Below, in pieces: positions 7,330 through 16,403 of a stretch of DNA of 64,000 nt (the stretch's first letter is position 1; each line of letters begins with the position of its first letter). This DNA comes from Variovorax sp. YR216 (GTDB lineage Bacteria > Pseudomonadota > Gammaproteobacteria > Burkholderiales > Burkholderiaceae_C), in the NCBI RefSeq assembly GCF_900107745.1, contig NZ_FNRO01000006.1, positions 186,001 to 250,000 of the forward strand, read 5' to 3'. The position numbers were made by a program, and so were the translations under genes. Under the pieces are notes generated by a model that was not told where the DNA came from, searched no databases, and saw only the letters and a list, made by a program, of their open reading frames with translations.

Positions 7330-8538
7330 ATGAAGTTGAGCAAGTCCTTTGTCGTGGCGCTCGCGGCCACGGTCGTCGCCTTCGGCGCCAGCGCGCAAGG
7401 CGAGCCCGGTCTGACGGACAAGACCATCAAGATCGGCATGTTCGGCCCGCTGTCGGGCAACTCGATGGCCTACGGCTTCGACGTCATCAACGCGGCGAAG
7501 ATGTACTACGACAAGGTCAACAAGGAAGGCGGCGTCAACGGCCGCAAGATCGAGCTGGTCGTCGAGGATGATCGCTGCAACGCCAACGACCTGCTCGCCG
7601 CGGTGAAGAAGCTGACGGAGCAGGACAAGGTCTTCCTGCTCAATGGCGGCTCGTGCTCGGGCCCGGTCGTCGGCGCGCGCGAATACGTGGAACGCGTGCA
7701 GGTGCCGCTGGTGATGCTCAACGCCTCCGGCGACGGCGCGCTGTATCCGCCGTCGAAGTACATCTACGGCGCGTTCTCGATCTCGCAGCGCGCGGTCGGC
7801 GGCTCGATGGTGCAGTTCGCCGTGGAGCACCTCAAGGCCAAGAAGATCGGCTACATCAACCACGACGACGCCTACGGCGGCTGGAACCTCGAAGCGGCCG
7901 AATTCCAGGCCAAGAAGGTCGGCGCCGACCTTCAGGTGCAGTCGATCAACCCGAACATCACCGACGTGACCGCGCCGATGCTCAAGATCCGCGCGGCCAA
8001 TCCGGACGTGCTGGTCATCACCACCTACGCGCGGCCGGTGAGCCTCCTGGTGAAGAAGGCGCAGGAACTCGGCTGGAACAAGCCGATCGTGATCGCGGTC
8101 AACGGCACGGCCGACCTGAAGCAACTGGTGGAGAACGTCGGCAACAAGGACGCGTTCAAGAACGTGTACCTGCAGGAAGTGATGCTCGACGTGCCCGGCG
8201 GCGCCAAGCTGCAGTGGGTGTACGACATGTACAAGGACTACTACCCCGAGCTGGCCGCCAAGCCCGGCTACCCGCAGACCTACATGCCCTACGGCATTCC
8301 TTCGGCGATGACCGTGGTCAACGCGCTCAAGGCCGCCGGCCCGCAACTGACCCGCGAGAAGTTCCTCGACGCGCTGTCGAAGACGAAGTTCGACTCCAAG
8401 GTGATGGCCGGCCCGATCGAGCTGACGCCGACGGACCATGCGGGCCAGAAGTCCGCCATCTACCTGAAGTTCGATGGCGAGAACAAGACGCCGGTGCCGG
8501 GCTCGTACCGCAGCGCCTGGGTCTACCAGCCCAAGTGA
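7330..8538 (+). CDS. Liv-type ABC transporter substrate-binding protein, 402 aa
   Basis: This is a periplasmic binding protein of the branched-chain amino acid family (Peripla_BP_6). The signal peptide MKLSKSFVVALAATVVAFGASA (residues 1-22) is followed by TIKIGMFGPLSGNSMAYG, the characteristic first strand and ligand loop. The frame is open further upstream, but AGGAGA eight bases before this ATG and the signal peptide fix the start. It is followed by two permeases and two ATPases that complete the transporter. In Comamonadaceae such systems often carry aromatic or alicyclic acids rather than amino acids. The neighbouring SDR and flavoprotein genes suggest that here too. Confidence 0.92.
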   Translation: MKLSKSFVVALAATVVAFGASAQGEPGLTDKTIKIGMFGPLSGNSMAYGFDVINAAKMYYDKVNKEGGVNGRKIELVVEDDRCNANDLLAAVKKLTEQDKVFLLNGGSCSGPVVGAREYVERVQVPLVMLNASGDGALYPPSKYIYGAFSISQRAVGGSMVQFAVEHLKAKKIGYINHDDAYGGWNLEAAEFQAKKVGADLQVQSINPNITDVTAPMLKIRAANPDVLVITTYARPVSLLVKKAQELGWNKPIVIAVNGTADLKQLVENVGNKDAFKNVYLQEVMLDVPGGAKLQWVYDMYKDYYPELAAKPGYPQTYMPYGIPSAMTVVNALKAAGPQLTREKFLDALSKTKFDSKVMAGPIELTPTDHAGQKSAIYLKFDGENKTPVPGSYRSAWVYQPK

Positions 8539-8562
8539 CGTCCTCCGCGCCGGTTCCAGACC

Positions 8563-9465
8563 ATGAGTTTCAGTGACTTCTGGCTGTTCCTGCAGCAAGG
8601 CCTGTTGTCGGGCCTTGTGACGGGCAGCGTGTATGCATTGCTGGCACTGGCCATCGTGGCGGTGTTCAAGACGACGGACGTGCCCAACTTCGCGCAGGGC
8701 GAGATGATGATGATCGGCGGCTACGTGGCGCTGAGCCTGCTGCTGCTGGCCAAGCTGCCCTACGCCGCCGTGATTCCGCTGACGCTGGTCATCGTGGCGC
8801 TGGGCGGCGCGCTGTTCCAGCGCGTCGTGATGGAGCGGGTGACCGGCTCGCGCGGGGTCGGCGTGCAGTTGGTCATCGCCACGCTCGGGCTGGCCTATTT
8901 CCTGAAGGGCCTCGTGCGGCAGACCGGCCTCGGCGACACCCCGCGCTCGCTGCCCGCGCTGGTCTCCGGCGATACGGTGCTGATCGGCGATGCCGCGCTG
9001 ACGCGGCTGGACATCGCGATCTTCGTCGTGGCGGTGGTCGTGATGGTGCTGATCTACCTGATGTTCACCTACACCCGCATCGGCAAGGCGATGCGCGCGG
9101 TCGGCATGAACCCGCGCGCGGCGCAGATCGTCGGCATCCGGCTGTCGCGCATCCGCATGCTCGTGTGGGCGATGTCGGGGCTGATCTCCGCGATCGCGGC
9201 CTTGCTGATCACGCCCAAGGTACTGGTCACGCCGGACATCGCGCACATCGCGATCCTCGCGTATGCGGCGGCCATCGTCGGCGGCTTCACCAGCCTGCCG
9301 GGCGCGGTGCTGGGCGGGCTGATCATCGGCGTGGTGGAGAACCTCGTCGGGCTGTTCATCTCGACGAACGCCATCGTCGTCGCGCCGTTCCTGGCCATCC
9401 TCGTCACGCTGATCGTGCGGCCGCAGGGTCTGCTCGGCGGCAAGGTACAGGTGAAGAAGGTATGA
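8563..9465 (+). CDS. Liv-type ABC transporter permease (LivH family), 300 aa
   Basis: This integral inner-membrane permease of the LivH family has about eight hydrophobic segments. It begins MSFSDFWLFLQQGLLSGLV, followed by GSVYALLALAIVAVFKTT, the family's conserved first helix. The permease coupling region is around MRAVGMNPRAAQIVGI. It starts 24 bp after the binding-protein gene, and its stop overlaps the next permease start by four bases (ATGA), indicating translational coupling. It pairs with the LivM-type gene to form the membrane channel. Confidence 0.92.
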   Translation: MSFSDFWLFLQQGLLSGLVTGSVYALLALAIVAVFKTTDVPNFAQGEMMMIGGYVALSLLLLAKLPYAAVIPLTLVIVALGGALFQRVVMERVTGSRGVGVQLVIATLGLAYFLKGLVRQTGLGDTPRSLPALVSGDTVLIGDAALTRLDIAIFVVAVVVMVLIYLMFTYTRIGKAMRAVGMNPRAAQIVGIRLSRIRMLVWAMSGLISAIAALLITPKVLVTPDIAHIAILAYAAAIVGGFTSLPGAVLGGLIIGVVENLVGLFISTNAIVVAPFLAILVTLIVRPQGLLGGKVQVKKV

Positions 9466-10457
9466 AGAAACCCAACCTCGATCACGCGGCGCTGCTGGTG
9501 CTGCTCGCGGTGATCTGCGTGCTGCCCTTCGTGGCCACGGGCTATGTGCTGTATGTGGTGAACCTGCTGATGGTGTTCGTGGTGCTGGCCCTCGGCATGC
9601 ACGTCGTCATCGGCGAGGCCGGGCAGTTCGCGCTGTCGCACACTGCGTTCTACGGCATCGGCATCTATACGGCCGGCATCATCAATGCGACCTGGCATCC
9701 GCCCTTCGTGGTGTCGATCATCGCGGGCGGCGTGCTCTCCGCGGTGCTCGGCTACCTGATCGGCTTCCTGGCGCTGCGGATGCGGGACATCTATCTCGCT
9801 CTCGCGACCTTCGCGTTCGGCGAAGCGATGCAGTGGGTCTTCCTCAACTGGGACGGCGTCACGGGTGGCTCCAACGGCATGCGCCTGCAGCCCGCCGAGC
9901 TGTTCGGGCTCAAGCTCACGAACGACCTGCAGGCCTATCCCTTCGTGATCGGGCTCACCGCACTCATGCTGTGGGCCACGGTCGCGATCTCGCGCTCGCA
10001 GTTCGGCTCCGCGCTGCGCGCGGTGCGCGAAAGCGATGTGGCTGCCACGGCGATGGGCATCAATGCGCGTGCCATGAAGCAGTCCGCGTTCGCGATCTCT
10101 GGTGCCTTCGCAGGGGTCGCCGGCGGCATGTACACCCTGTTCGTGTCGTTCATCCATCCGGAAAGCCTGGGCTTCCAGACCACGATCCTGGTCCTGACGA
10201 TGGTGGTCGTCGGTGGCATCGGGTCGGTGCGCGGCGCGGTCGCCGGGGCGATCACATTCGGGATCATCTCGGAGCTGCTGCGGCAGGCGCTCTCGGTGCA
10301 GGAAATCATCTATGGCGTGATCCTGATGGGCTTCATGATGTTCAAGCCGCGGGGCCTGTTCGCCGATCGCAAGAAGCGCGCGGCGCGTCCCGCCGCGCAG
10401 GAAGGGCTTGGCGGTAGCGCGGTCCATCCGGGCGTGGCGGAAAGGAGCCATGCATGA
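9462..10457 (+). CDS. Liv-type ABC transporter permease (LivM family), 331 aa
   Basis: This is the second membrane subunit. It starts MKKPNLDHAALLVLL and has eight to ten hydrophobic segments. The LivM signature region is GMHVVIGEAGQFALSHTAFY, and the coupling region follows SALRAVRESDVAATAMGI. The start overlaps the livH-type stop and its own stop overlaps the next ATPase start, both as ATGA. The C-terminus is a basic tail (DRKKRAARPAAQ) facing the cytoplasm. It has the usual length for LivM without the long N-terminal extension seen in enterobacteria. Confidence 0.92.
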   Translation: MKKPNLDHAALLVLLAVICVLPFVATGYVLYVVNLLMVFVVLALGMHVVIGEAGQFALSHTAFYGIGIYTAGIINATWHPPFVVSIIAGGVLSAVLGYLIGFLALRMRDIYLALATFAFGEAMQWVFLNWDGVTGGSNGMRLQPAELFGLKLTNDLQAYPFVIGLTALMLWATVAISRSQFGSALRAVRESDVAATAMGINARAMKQSAFAISGAFAGVAGGMYTLFVSFIHPESLGFQTTILVLTMVVVGGIGSVRGAVAGAITFGIISELLRQALSVQEIIYGVILMGFMMFKPRGLFADRKKRAARPAAQEGLGGSAVHPGVAERSHA

Positions 10458-11218
10458 GCGCGGTTCCATTCCTCGACGTGCAGGGCATCACTGTCCGCTT
10501 CGGTGGCCTGACGGCGGTCAACGACCTGTCGTTCCAGGTGCAGAAGGGCACGATCCACGCGCTGATCGGCCCGAACGGCGCGGGCAAGTCCACCACCTTC
10601 AACTGCATCTCGCGCTACTACCAGCCGACCGCCGGCCGCATCGTGCTCGACGGCCAGGACGTGAGCCACGCCCGCGCCGACCGCATGGCCGGCTTCGGCG
10701 TCGCGCGGACCTTCCAGAACCTGGAGCTCTTCGGCGAACTGAGCGTGTACGAGAACGTGCTGCTGGGCTGCTATTCGCACAGCGCGAGCACCGTGCGGCG
10801 CCTGCTGCGCCGGCCCGACGGCGAGACGCGCGACCTGGTGGACAGCCTGATCGAGCGCGTGGGCCTCACCCACGATCGCAACACGACCGCGCGCGAGCTG
10901 GACTTCGGGCACCAGAAGCTGCTCGAACTGGCGCGGGCGCTGGCACTCAAGCCGCAACTGCTCCTGCTGGATGAGCCAGCCGCAGGGCTGCGCAACAGGG
11001 ACATCGAAAGTCTCGACCAACTGCTGCGCGAACTCGCGACGCGAGATGGCATCACGGTGCTGCTGGTCGAACACGTCATGCAATTGGTGATGTCGATCTC
11101 CGACCGGATCACCGTGATGTCCTTCGGCGAAAAGATCGCGGAAGGCACGCCCGCCGAAGTGGGGCAGGACCCGCGCGTCATCGAGGCCTACTTGGGCAAG
11201 GGAGCCGCCAATGACTGA
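10454..11218 (+). CDS. Liv-type ABC transporter ATPase (LivG family), 254 aa
   Basis: This is the ATP-binding subunit. Walker A is GPNGAGKST (residues 39-47) and Walker B LLLLDEPAAGL is followed by the H-loop VLLVEHVM. The region FGVARTFQNLELFGELSVYENV is typical of LivG. The ABC signature is the variant LDFGHQKLLELARAL instead of LSGGQ, a drift common in this subfamily. Its C-terminus (VIEAYLG) is the family-specific end. Overlapping junctions on both sides place it firmly in the transporter operon. Confidence 0.92.
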   Translation: MSAVPFLDVQGITVRFGGLTAVNDLSFQVQKGTIHALIGPNGAGKSTTFNCISRYYQPTAGRIVLDGQDVSHARADRMAGFGVARTFQNLELFGELSVYENVLLGCYSHSASTVRRLLRRPDGETRDLVDSLIERVGLTHDRNTTARELDFGHQKLLELARALALKPQLLLLDEPAAGLRNRDIESLDQLLRELATRDGITVLLVEHVMQLVMSISDRITVMSFGEKIAEGTPAEVGQDPRVIEAYLGKGAAND

Positions 11219-11933
11219 CATGATGCTGGAGCTGCGCGGCGTCAGCGCCTCCTATGGCGCGATCCAGGCGCTGCAGAACGTGTCGCTGCAGGTGCCGCGC
11301 GGTGCGATCGTGGCACTGCTGGGAAGCAACGGCGCGGGCAAGAGCACCACGCTCAATTCGGTCTCCCACCTCATCGAGCCTTCGGCGGGCGAGATCCGGT
11401 TCGACGGGCAGTCGATCGGGCGGCTCCACTCCGACGAGATCGTGCGGCGCGGCCTGGTGCAGGTGCCGGAGGGCCGCGAGGTCTTCAAGGACATGAGCGT
11501 GCGCGAGAACCTCGAACTCGGCGCTTTCCTTCGCAAGTCGTCGCGAAAGGAAATTGCCGAGGACTTCGAGCGCGTCTACCAGATGTTCCCGCGCCTCAAG
11601 GAACGCATCGAGCAACGCGCCTCGACGCTGTCGGGCGGCGAACAGCAGATGCTGGCGATCGGGCGCGCGCTCATGGCGCGGCCGAGGATGATCCTGCTCG
11701 ACGAACCGTCGATGGGCCTCTCGCCGCTGCTGGTGGAACAGATCTTCGAGATCATCCAGCGCCTGAACCGCGAACAGGGCCTGACCATTCTGGTGGTGGA
11801 GCAGGACGTGCGGCTCGCGCTGCGCATTTCGAGCTACGCCTACATCCTCGAGAACGGGGAGCTGAACCTCCACGGCCCCTCGAAGCAGCTATTGAACGAC
11901 CCGGCGGTCCGCCGGGCGTACCTAGGCGTCTGA
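11211..11933 (+). CDS. Liv-type ABC transporter ATPase (LivF family), 240 aa
   Basis: This is the second ATPase subunit. It contains Walker A GSNGAGKST, the signature LSGGEQQMLAIGRALM, Walker B MILLDEPSMGLSP and the LivF-type end RRAYLGV. It overlaps the LivG-type gene by eight bases and completes the five-gene transporter. The next gene, an SDR, follows after 28 bp with a good ribosome binding site (AAGGAG), so the catabolic genes are very likely cotranscribed with the transporter. Confidence 0.92.
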   Translation: MTDMMLELRGVSASYGAIQALQNVSLQVPRGAIVALLGSNGAGKSTTLNSVSHLIEPSAGEIRFDGQSIGRLHSDEIVRRGLVQVPEGREVFKDMSVRENLELGAFLRKSSRKEIAEDFERVYQMFPRLKERIEQRASTLSGGEQQMLAIGRALMARPRMILLDEPSMGLSPLLVEQIFEIIQRLNREQGLTILVVEQDVRLALRISSYAYILENGELNLHGPSKQLLNDPAVRRAYLGV

Positions 11934-11961
11934 GCGACGCCCAACGCAAGGAGATTTCCCG

Positions 11962-12714
11962 ATGAATCTGTTGAAGGACAAGCTGGTCCTCGTGACGGGC
12001 GGCGGCGGTGGACTGGGCGCGGCGATGGCGCACGGCTTCGTGAAGGAAGGCGCCCGCGTGATCGTGCTGGATGTGCAGCGCGACAAGGCCGAAGCGGTTG
12101 CAGGGGCGATCCGCGAGAAGGGCGGCGAAGCCTGGGCCGAGGCCTTGGACGTGACCGACCGCGAAGCGACGCAGAAGATGGCGCAGTCGCTGACCGAGCG
12201 CCTCGGGCCGATCGACGTGCTGGTGAACAACGCCGGCATCTCGGGCAAGGCGCGCATCGACGATCCGAACGCGACGGAGGTGTGGGATCGGTTGATCCAG
12301 GTGAACCTGCAGGGCCTCTTCAACGTCACGCATGCCTTCGTGCCGGCCTTGAAGCAGTCGAAGGGCTGCATCATCAACCTGTCGTCGATCGTGGCTTTCG
12401 TGAGCGGCATTTCGTCGGCAGGCTACGTCGCATCGAAGGGCGCGGTGCGCTCCTTCACGCAGGCGCTGGCGCGCGATCTCGCGCCTTTCGGCGTGCGCGC
12501 CAATGCGGTGGCGCCCGGCCTGATGCTCACCGACATGGTGACGCCGCAATTGCAGGTGCCTGGCGGCACCGACTGGTACATGAACCGCGTGCCGGTCAAG
12601 CGCGGCGGCAAGCCCGAGGAGATCGTCGGGCCGGTCGTGTTCCTCGCATCCGAGATGGCCAGCTATGTCAACGGTGTGGTCCTGCCGGTGGACGGCGGCT
12701 TCCTTTCTGCCTGA
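11962..12714 (+). CDS. Short-chain dehydrogenase/reductase, 250 aa
   Basis: This classical SDR has the cofactor motif TGGGGGLG at residues 12-19, NNAG at 89-92 and the catalytic Ser141/Ser142, Tyr155 and Lys159 (AGYVASKGA). The C-terminal motif is VVLPVDGGF. The length is standard. It is the second of three SDRs in this operon and the first of a tandem pair, separated by only nine bases from the next one. A pathway with three alcohol/ketone interconversions, or one SDR acting on a CoA thioester, would need such a set. Substrate unknown. Confidence 0.9.
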   Translation: MNLLKDKLVLVTGGGGGLGAAMAHGFVKEGARVIVLDVQRDKAEAVAGAIREKGGEAWAEALDVTDREATQKMAQSLTERLGPIDVLVNNAGISGKARIDDPNATEVWDRLIQVNLQGLFNVTHAFVPALKQSKGCIINLSSIVAFVSGISSAGYVASKGAVRSFTQALARDLAPFGVRANAVAPGLMLTDMVTPQLQVPGGTDWYMNRVPVKRGGKPEEIVGPVVFLASEMASYVNGVVLPVDGGFLSA

Positions 12715-12723
12715 GGTGTGTCC

Positions 12724-13458
12724 ATGAATTCGAACAAATCAGTCGCGCTCGTCACCGGCGGCGCGAGCGGCATGGGCCTCGCGACGGTGGAGCGCCTTGC
12801 GCGCGACGGCTTCGCGGTCGTCATGGTCGATCGCGTCGAAGCCCTGGCCGTGAAGGAGACGGAACGCCTCAAGGGCTTGGGCCTCGACGTGCAGGTGCGC
12901 ATCGTCGATCTCACCGACGAGGCCGCGGTCCGCGCGATGGTGCAGGAACTGCCGCCCATCAGCGCGCTGGTGAACAACGCCGGCGTGTTCGACGAGCGCA
13001 AGTTCATGGAAGTGACGAGCGACGACTTCCGCCGCGCCTACGAGATCAACACGATCGCGGCCGCGACGCTGACGCAGGAAGTCGCGCGCAGGATGCCCGA
13101 TGGCGGGCGCATCGTGAACATCGCCTCACGCGCCTATATCGGTGCGCGCAACCATCCGCACTATGTCGCGTCGAAAGCCGCCATCGTCGGCTACACGCGC
13201 GCGAGCGCGATGGAGCTGGCCTCGCGCGGCATCCTCGTCAATGCGATCGCGCCGGGGCTGATCGACACGCCGCTGCTGCGCGCGCTCACGCCCGAGCGGA
13301 TGGCCGCGCAGCTCGCGCTGCAGCCGACGGGCAAAGCCGGCCGGCCGGAAGACATCGCGCGGGCGGTGTCGTTCCTCGTCTCGCCCGAGATGGGCTTCAT
13401 CACCGGACAGGTGCTGTTCGTCGACGGCGGCAAGTCGCTGGGAAGCTCGATCGTATGA
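12724..13458 (+). CDS. Short-chain dehydrogenase/reductase, 244 aa
   Basis: The third SDR of the operon has TGGASGMG at residues 11-18, NNAG at 84-87, and Ser135, Tyr147 and Lys151 (PHYVASKAA). It ends with VLFVDGGKS. The ATG at 12724 was preferred to a GTG six bases earlier because GAGG lies at good distance from it. Its stop overlaps the start of the flavoprotein gene (ATGA), so the two products are made together. This suggests dehydrogenation of an alcohol to a ring ketone followed by flavin-dependent desaturation, an inference from context. Confidence 0.88.
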   Translation: MNSNKSVALVTGGASGMGLATVERLARDGFAVVMVDRVEALAVKETERLKGLGLDVQVRIVDLTDEAAVRAMVQELPPISALVNNAGVFDERKFMEVTSDDFRRAYEINTIAAATLTQEVARRMPDGGRIVNIASRAYIGARNHPHYVASKAAIVGYTRASAMELASRGILVNAIAPGLIDTPLLRALTPERMAAQLALQPTGKAGRPEDIARAVSFLVSPEMGFITGQVLFVDGGKSLGSSIV

Positions 13459-15194
13459 AGACGAAGACACAGGCGCGGTGGGACAAGGAAGTGGATGTGC
13501 TGGTCATCGGCGGCGGCGCCGGTGGCATGACCGCGGCGATCACCGCGCACATCCATGGCAGCTCGGTGCTGCTGGTGGAGAAGACGGACCGCATCGGCGG
13601 CTCGACCGCGATCTCGGGCGGCGCTGTCTGGGCGCCACTGAACTCGCAGAGCGCCGCGGTCGGGCACCCCGACACCTTCGAGAAGGCGTGGAGCTACATG
13701 TGCAATACGGTGGGCGATGCCGCGCCGGAAGCGATGCAGCGAGCCTTCCTGAATTCGAGCGCCGAAGCGGTGGACTTTCTGGAGAAGAACACCGAGCTCA
13801 AGCTCGCCGCCCGCAAGTATTCGCCGGACTACTACCCCGACCGCGAGGGCGCGGCATTCGGCGGCCGGTCGCTGGACCCGGTCATGTTCGACGGCCGCCT
13901 GCTGGGCGAGCACTTCCGCGAGCTGCGCGATCCGCTGCCGGAGTTCATGGTGCTCGGCGGCATGATGATCACCATGACCGACGTCAACCATCTGCTCGCG
14001 GTCACGCGCTCCTTCGCCTCGTGGAAGGAGGGCATGAAGTTGGTGCTGCGCTTTTTCGGCGACCGCCTGCGCGGCTACCACCGTGGCACGCGGCTGGTGC
14101 TCGGCAATGCGCTTGCGGCGCGCCTTTTCAAGACCGTGCTGGACCGGCGCATCGAGTACTGGCTCGCCTCGCCGCTCAAGTCGCTGATCACCGAGGGCAG
14201 CAGCGTCATGGGCGCCGAGATCGAGCGCGATGGGCGTGTGCAGCGCATTCGCGCGAAGCGCGGCGTGGTGGTCGCAACGGGCGGGTTCCCGTGGAGCACG
14301 GAGATGCGCGGCAGGCTCTACCCGCAACCCACCGGCCCGTGGTCCATGTCGCCGCAGGGCAATGCGGGGGAGGGCATCGAAATCGCCCGCGCGGCCGGTG
14401 CGTCGATGGGCAGCGGCCACTTCTCGCCGGCCTTCTGGGCGCCGGTCTCGATCCTCCAGAAGCCGGACGGCTCACATGTGCGCTACCCGCATCTCGTGTG
14501 GGACCGCGCCAAGCCGGGGCTGATGGCGGTCAACGCGGCCGGGAAGCGGTTCGTCAACGAGTCGACCTCGTACCACGAGTTCGTGATCGGCATGTACCGA
14601 TCGCACCAGACGCTGCCGACGCTGCCCGCCTACCTGATCTGCGACAGCGATTTCATCGAACGCTGGGGCCTGGGTCTCGCGCTGCCGGGCGGCCGTCCGC
14701 GCGAACATCTGGTGCGTGCGGGCTACCTCTATCGCGCCGCCACGCTGGACGAACTCGCCGCCAAGCTGGGCATCGACGCCAAGGGGCTCAATGAATCAGC
14801 CGAACAGTTCAATCGCTACGCGCAGGCGGGAGAAGATGAGGCGTTCGGAAAGGGCAGCACCGCGTACAACCGCTATCTGGGTGACGCAGGCAACAAGCCG
14901 AACGAATGCCTGGGCCCGTTGCAGAAGGGGCCGTTCTACGCGGTGAAGGTCTACGCGGGCGACATCGGCACCGCCTGCGGCATCCGCTGCAACGAGAATG
15001 CACAGGCGCTGGACGCCGATGGCCAGCCCATCTCCGGTCTCTATGCGGCGGGCAATGACATGCAGTCCGTGATGGGCGGACAGTACCCGGCGCCCGGCAT
15101 CACGCTCGGCCCCGCGCTCACCTTCGGATGGATCGCGGGCCGGCATGTCGCGCAGCACACCACACAGCCACAAGTCGAAATGGAGACCGCGTGA
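13455..15194 (+). CDS. FAD-dependent dehydrogenase, 3-ketosteroid delta1-dehydrogenase-like, 579 aa
   Basis: This flavoprotein belongs to the FAD-binding-2 / fumarate reductase-KSTD superfamily. The N-terminal dinucleotide motif is VLVIGGGAGG (G19, G21, G24) with acidic E42. RIGGSTAISGGAVWAP is the typical KSTD flavin loop, and a C-terminal block GGQYPAPGITLGPALTFGW around residues 541-559 holds a tyrosine (about Y543) aligning with the catalytic tyrosine of ketosteroid dehydrogenases. Enzymes of this type remove hydrogens next to a ring ketone; relatives desaturate 4-oxocyclohexanecarboxylate. Start and stop overlap both neighbours. With three SDRs it suggests desaturation of a cyclic ketone. 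True steroid genes (for example ksh, hsa) are absent here, so a monocyclic substrate is more likely. Confidence 0.85.
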   Translation: MKTKTQARWDKEVDVLVIGGGAGGMTAAITAHIHGSSVLLVEKTDRIGGSTAISGGAVWAPLNSQSAAVGHPDTFEKAWSYMCNTVGDAAPEAMQRAFLNSSAEAVDFLEKNTELKLAARKYSPDYYPDREGAAFGGRSLDPVMFDGRLLGEHFRELRDPLPEFMVLGGMMITMTDVNHLLAVTRSFASWKEGMKLVLRFFGDRLRGYHRGTRLVLGNALAARLFKTVLDRRIEYWLASPLKSLITEGSSVMGAEIERDGRVQRIRAKRGVVVATGGFPWSTEMRGRLYPQPTGPWSMSPQGNAGEGIEIARAAGASMGSGHFSPAFWAPVSILQKPDGSHVRYPHLVWDRAKPGLMAVNAAGKRFVNESTSYHEFVIGMYRSHQTLPTLPAYLICDSDFIERWGLGLALPGGRPREHLVRAGYLYRAATLDELAAKLGIDAKGLNESAEQFNRYAQAGEDEAFGKGSTAYNRYLGDAGNKPNECLGPLQKGPFYAVKVYAGDIGTACGIRCNENAQALDADGQPISGLYAAGNDMQSVMGGQYPAPGITLGPALTFGWIAGRHVAQHTTQPQVEMETA

Positions 15195-15796
15195 AGATCC
15201 TCTTTTCCCCTTTCTCGCCCTATGTGCGCAAGTGCCTCGTGACGGCCCATGAGCTGGGGCTCGACGACCGCATGCAGTTGCTGCCCTCGAACGCGAACCC
15301 CGTCCAGCGCGACCGCGACATCATTCGCGACAACCCGCTGGGCAAGGTACCAACCTTCTACACCGACGACGGGCAGGTGCTGTATGACAGCCGCGTGATC
15401 TGCGAATACCTGAACGACCTGGCCGGCGGGGCGCTGTTCCCCGCGTCGGGCGCCAAGCGGTGGGAAGCGCTCACGCTTCAATCGCTGGGGGACGGCATCC
15501 TGGATGGCGCACTCATCGCACGCTACGAAGACGTGGCGCGGCCCGAGCCGCTGCGCTGGCCCGAATGGCGGGCGGCGCAACTGGACAAGGCGGAAACGTC
15601 GCTCGCGCACCTGAACGCGCGCCCCGAACTGCTCGAAGGACGGGTGGATATCGGCGCGATCGCGGTGGGATGCGCGCTCTGGTACCTGGATCTGCGATTC
15701 GCGGATTTTGGATGGCGTGACCGGCATCCTGCGGTGGCGCAGTGGTTCGGCGCGTTCGGCGAGAGGCCGAGCATGCGGGCCCAGTGGTCGCTGTAA
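15191..15796 (+). CDS. Glutathione S-transferase family protein, 201 aa
   Basis: The protein has a thioredoxin-fold N-terminal domain starting VKILFSPFSPYVRKCL, with the conserved cis-Pro region GKVPTFY and the glutathione-contacting DSRVICEYL. It is followed by an all-helical C-terminal domain. The GTG start at 15191 overlaps the preceding stop (GTGA), so it is translationally coupled to the flavoprotein; an upstream ATG would lie inside that gene. GSTs in catabolic operons often act as isomerases of the maleylacetoacetate type or remove reactive enones. A glutathione adduct to the enone made by the preceding dehydrogenase would fit, but this is inference. Confidence 0.85.
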   Translation: MKILFSPFSPYVRKCLVTAHELGLDDRMQLLPSNANPVQRDRDIIRDNPLGKVPTFYTDDGQVLYDSRVICEYLNDLAGGALFPASGAKRWEALTLQSLGDGILDGALIARYEDVARPEPLRWPEWRAAQLDKAETSLAHLNARPELLEGRVDIGAIAVGCALWYLDLRFADFGWRDRHPAVAQWFGAFGERPSMRAQWSL

Positions 15797-15832
15797 GGCG
15801 GCCTGAACGCGCCGAAGGTTCCGTTCCCGCCC

Positions 15833-16255
15833 TCAGTTCAGCAGGATCGTATTTCCCTTGACCGTCACCGGTTGGCCGACGGCGAACGAACTGCGGGAGT
15901 CGATCGTGCGCAGCGACCCGTCCTGCATACGCACGTTGATCCTGTACATGGTGTGCGTGTTGCGGTTTCTTTCGACGGCATTGCCCGCCATGGCGCCGCC
16001 AGCGGCGCCAGCGACGGTGGCGAGCGTCCGACCCCTGCCGCTGCCGACCTGATTGCCCACGACGCCTCCCACCACGCCGCCGGCCACGGCGCCGACTCCG
16101 GATGTGGATGCCGAGGCCTGCGCAGGGTTCACGGACTCGACGGTGCCACAGACGGAGCAGGTGCCCGCGGAGCTCTGAGCATGCGCCACGCTCAGCGTTG
16201 CGGCGAGCAGGCAGGCGGCCGACCATTGCCGTGCGAAAGTGAAACTCGATGCCAT
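15833..16255 (-). CDS. Glycine-zipper outer-membrane-associated protein, 140 aa
   Basis: This exported protein has a signal peptide MASSFTFARQWSAACLLAATLSVAHA, a CSVC motif just after it, and a glycine-zipper 2TM region (VGAVAGGVVGGVVGNQVG, then ATVAGAAGGAMAG). The C-terminal beta-rich part is of the SlyB/Rick-17kDa type (RMQDGSLRTIDSRSSFAVG). GGAGG seven bases before the ATG at 16255 decides the start over an ATG five codons earlier. The gene ends 37 bp from the convergent GST gene. Such proteins contribute to envelope integrity; a specific role is not evident. The CxxC pair after the signal peptide could form a disulfide or bind metal. Confidence 0.8.
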   Translation of the reverse strand: MASSFTFARQWSAACLLAATLSVAHAQSSAGTCSVCGTVESVNPAQASASTSGVGAVAGGVVGGVVGNQVGSGRGRTLATVAGAAGGAMAGNAVERNRNTHTMYRINVRMQDGSLRTIDSRSSFAVGQPVTVKGNTILLN

Positions 16256-16403
16256 GAAGCCTCCATTCATCTTCAGTGCCGTTGCGAATACGTCGGAGGC
16301 CCGTGGGCCATCCGGCAGGTGTTGGAGCCCAGTGTCAACTTGCTCTTCGCGCATGCTGCACCAGGGACGTCAAGCACGCAAGCGCATCGAAGAAGCGCAA
16401 AGC

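Noticed and set aside
10454-11218. The degenerate ABC signature (LDFGHQ) in the LivG-type ATPase as a sign of inactivity.
   Set aside because: Walker A, Walker B and H-loop are intact and LivG subfamilies commonly vary at this motif.
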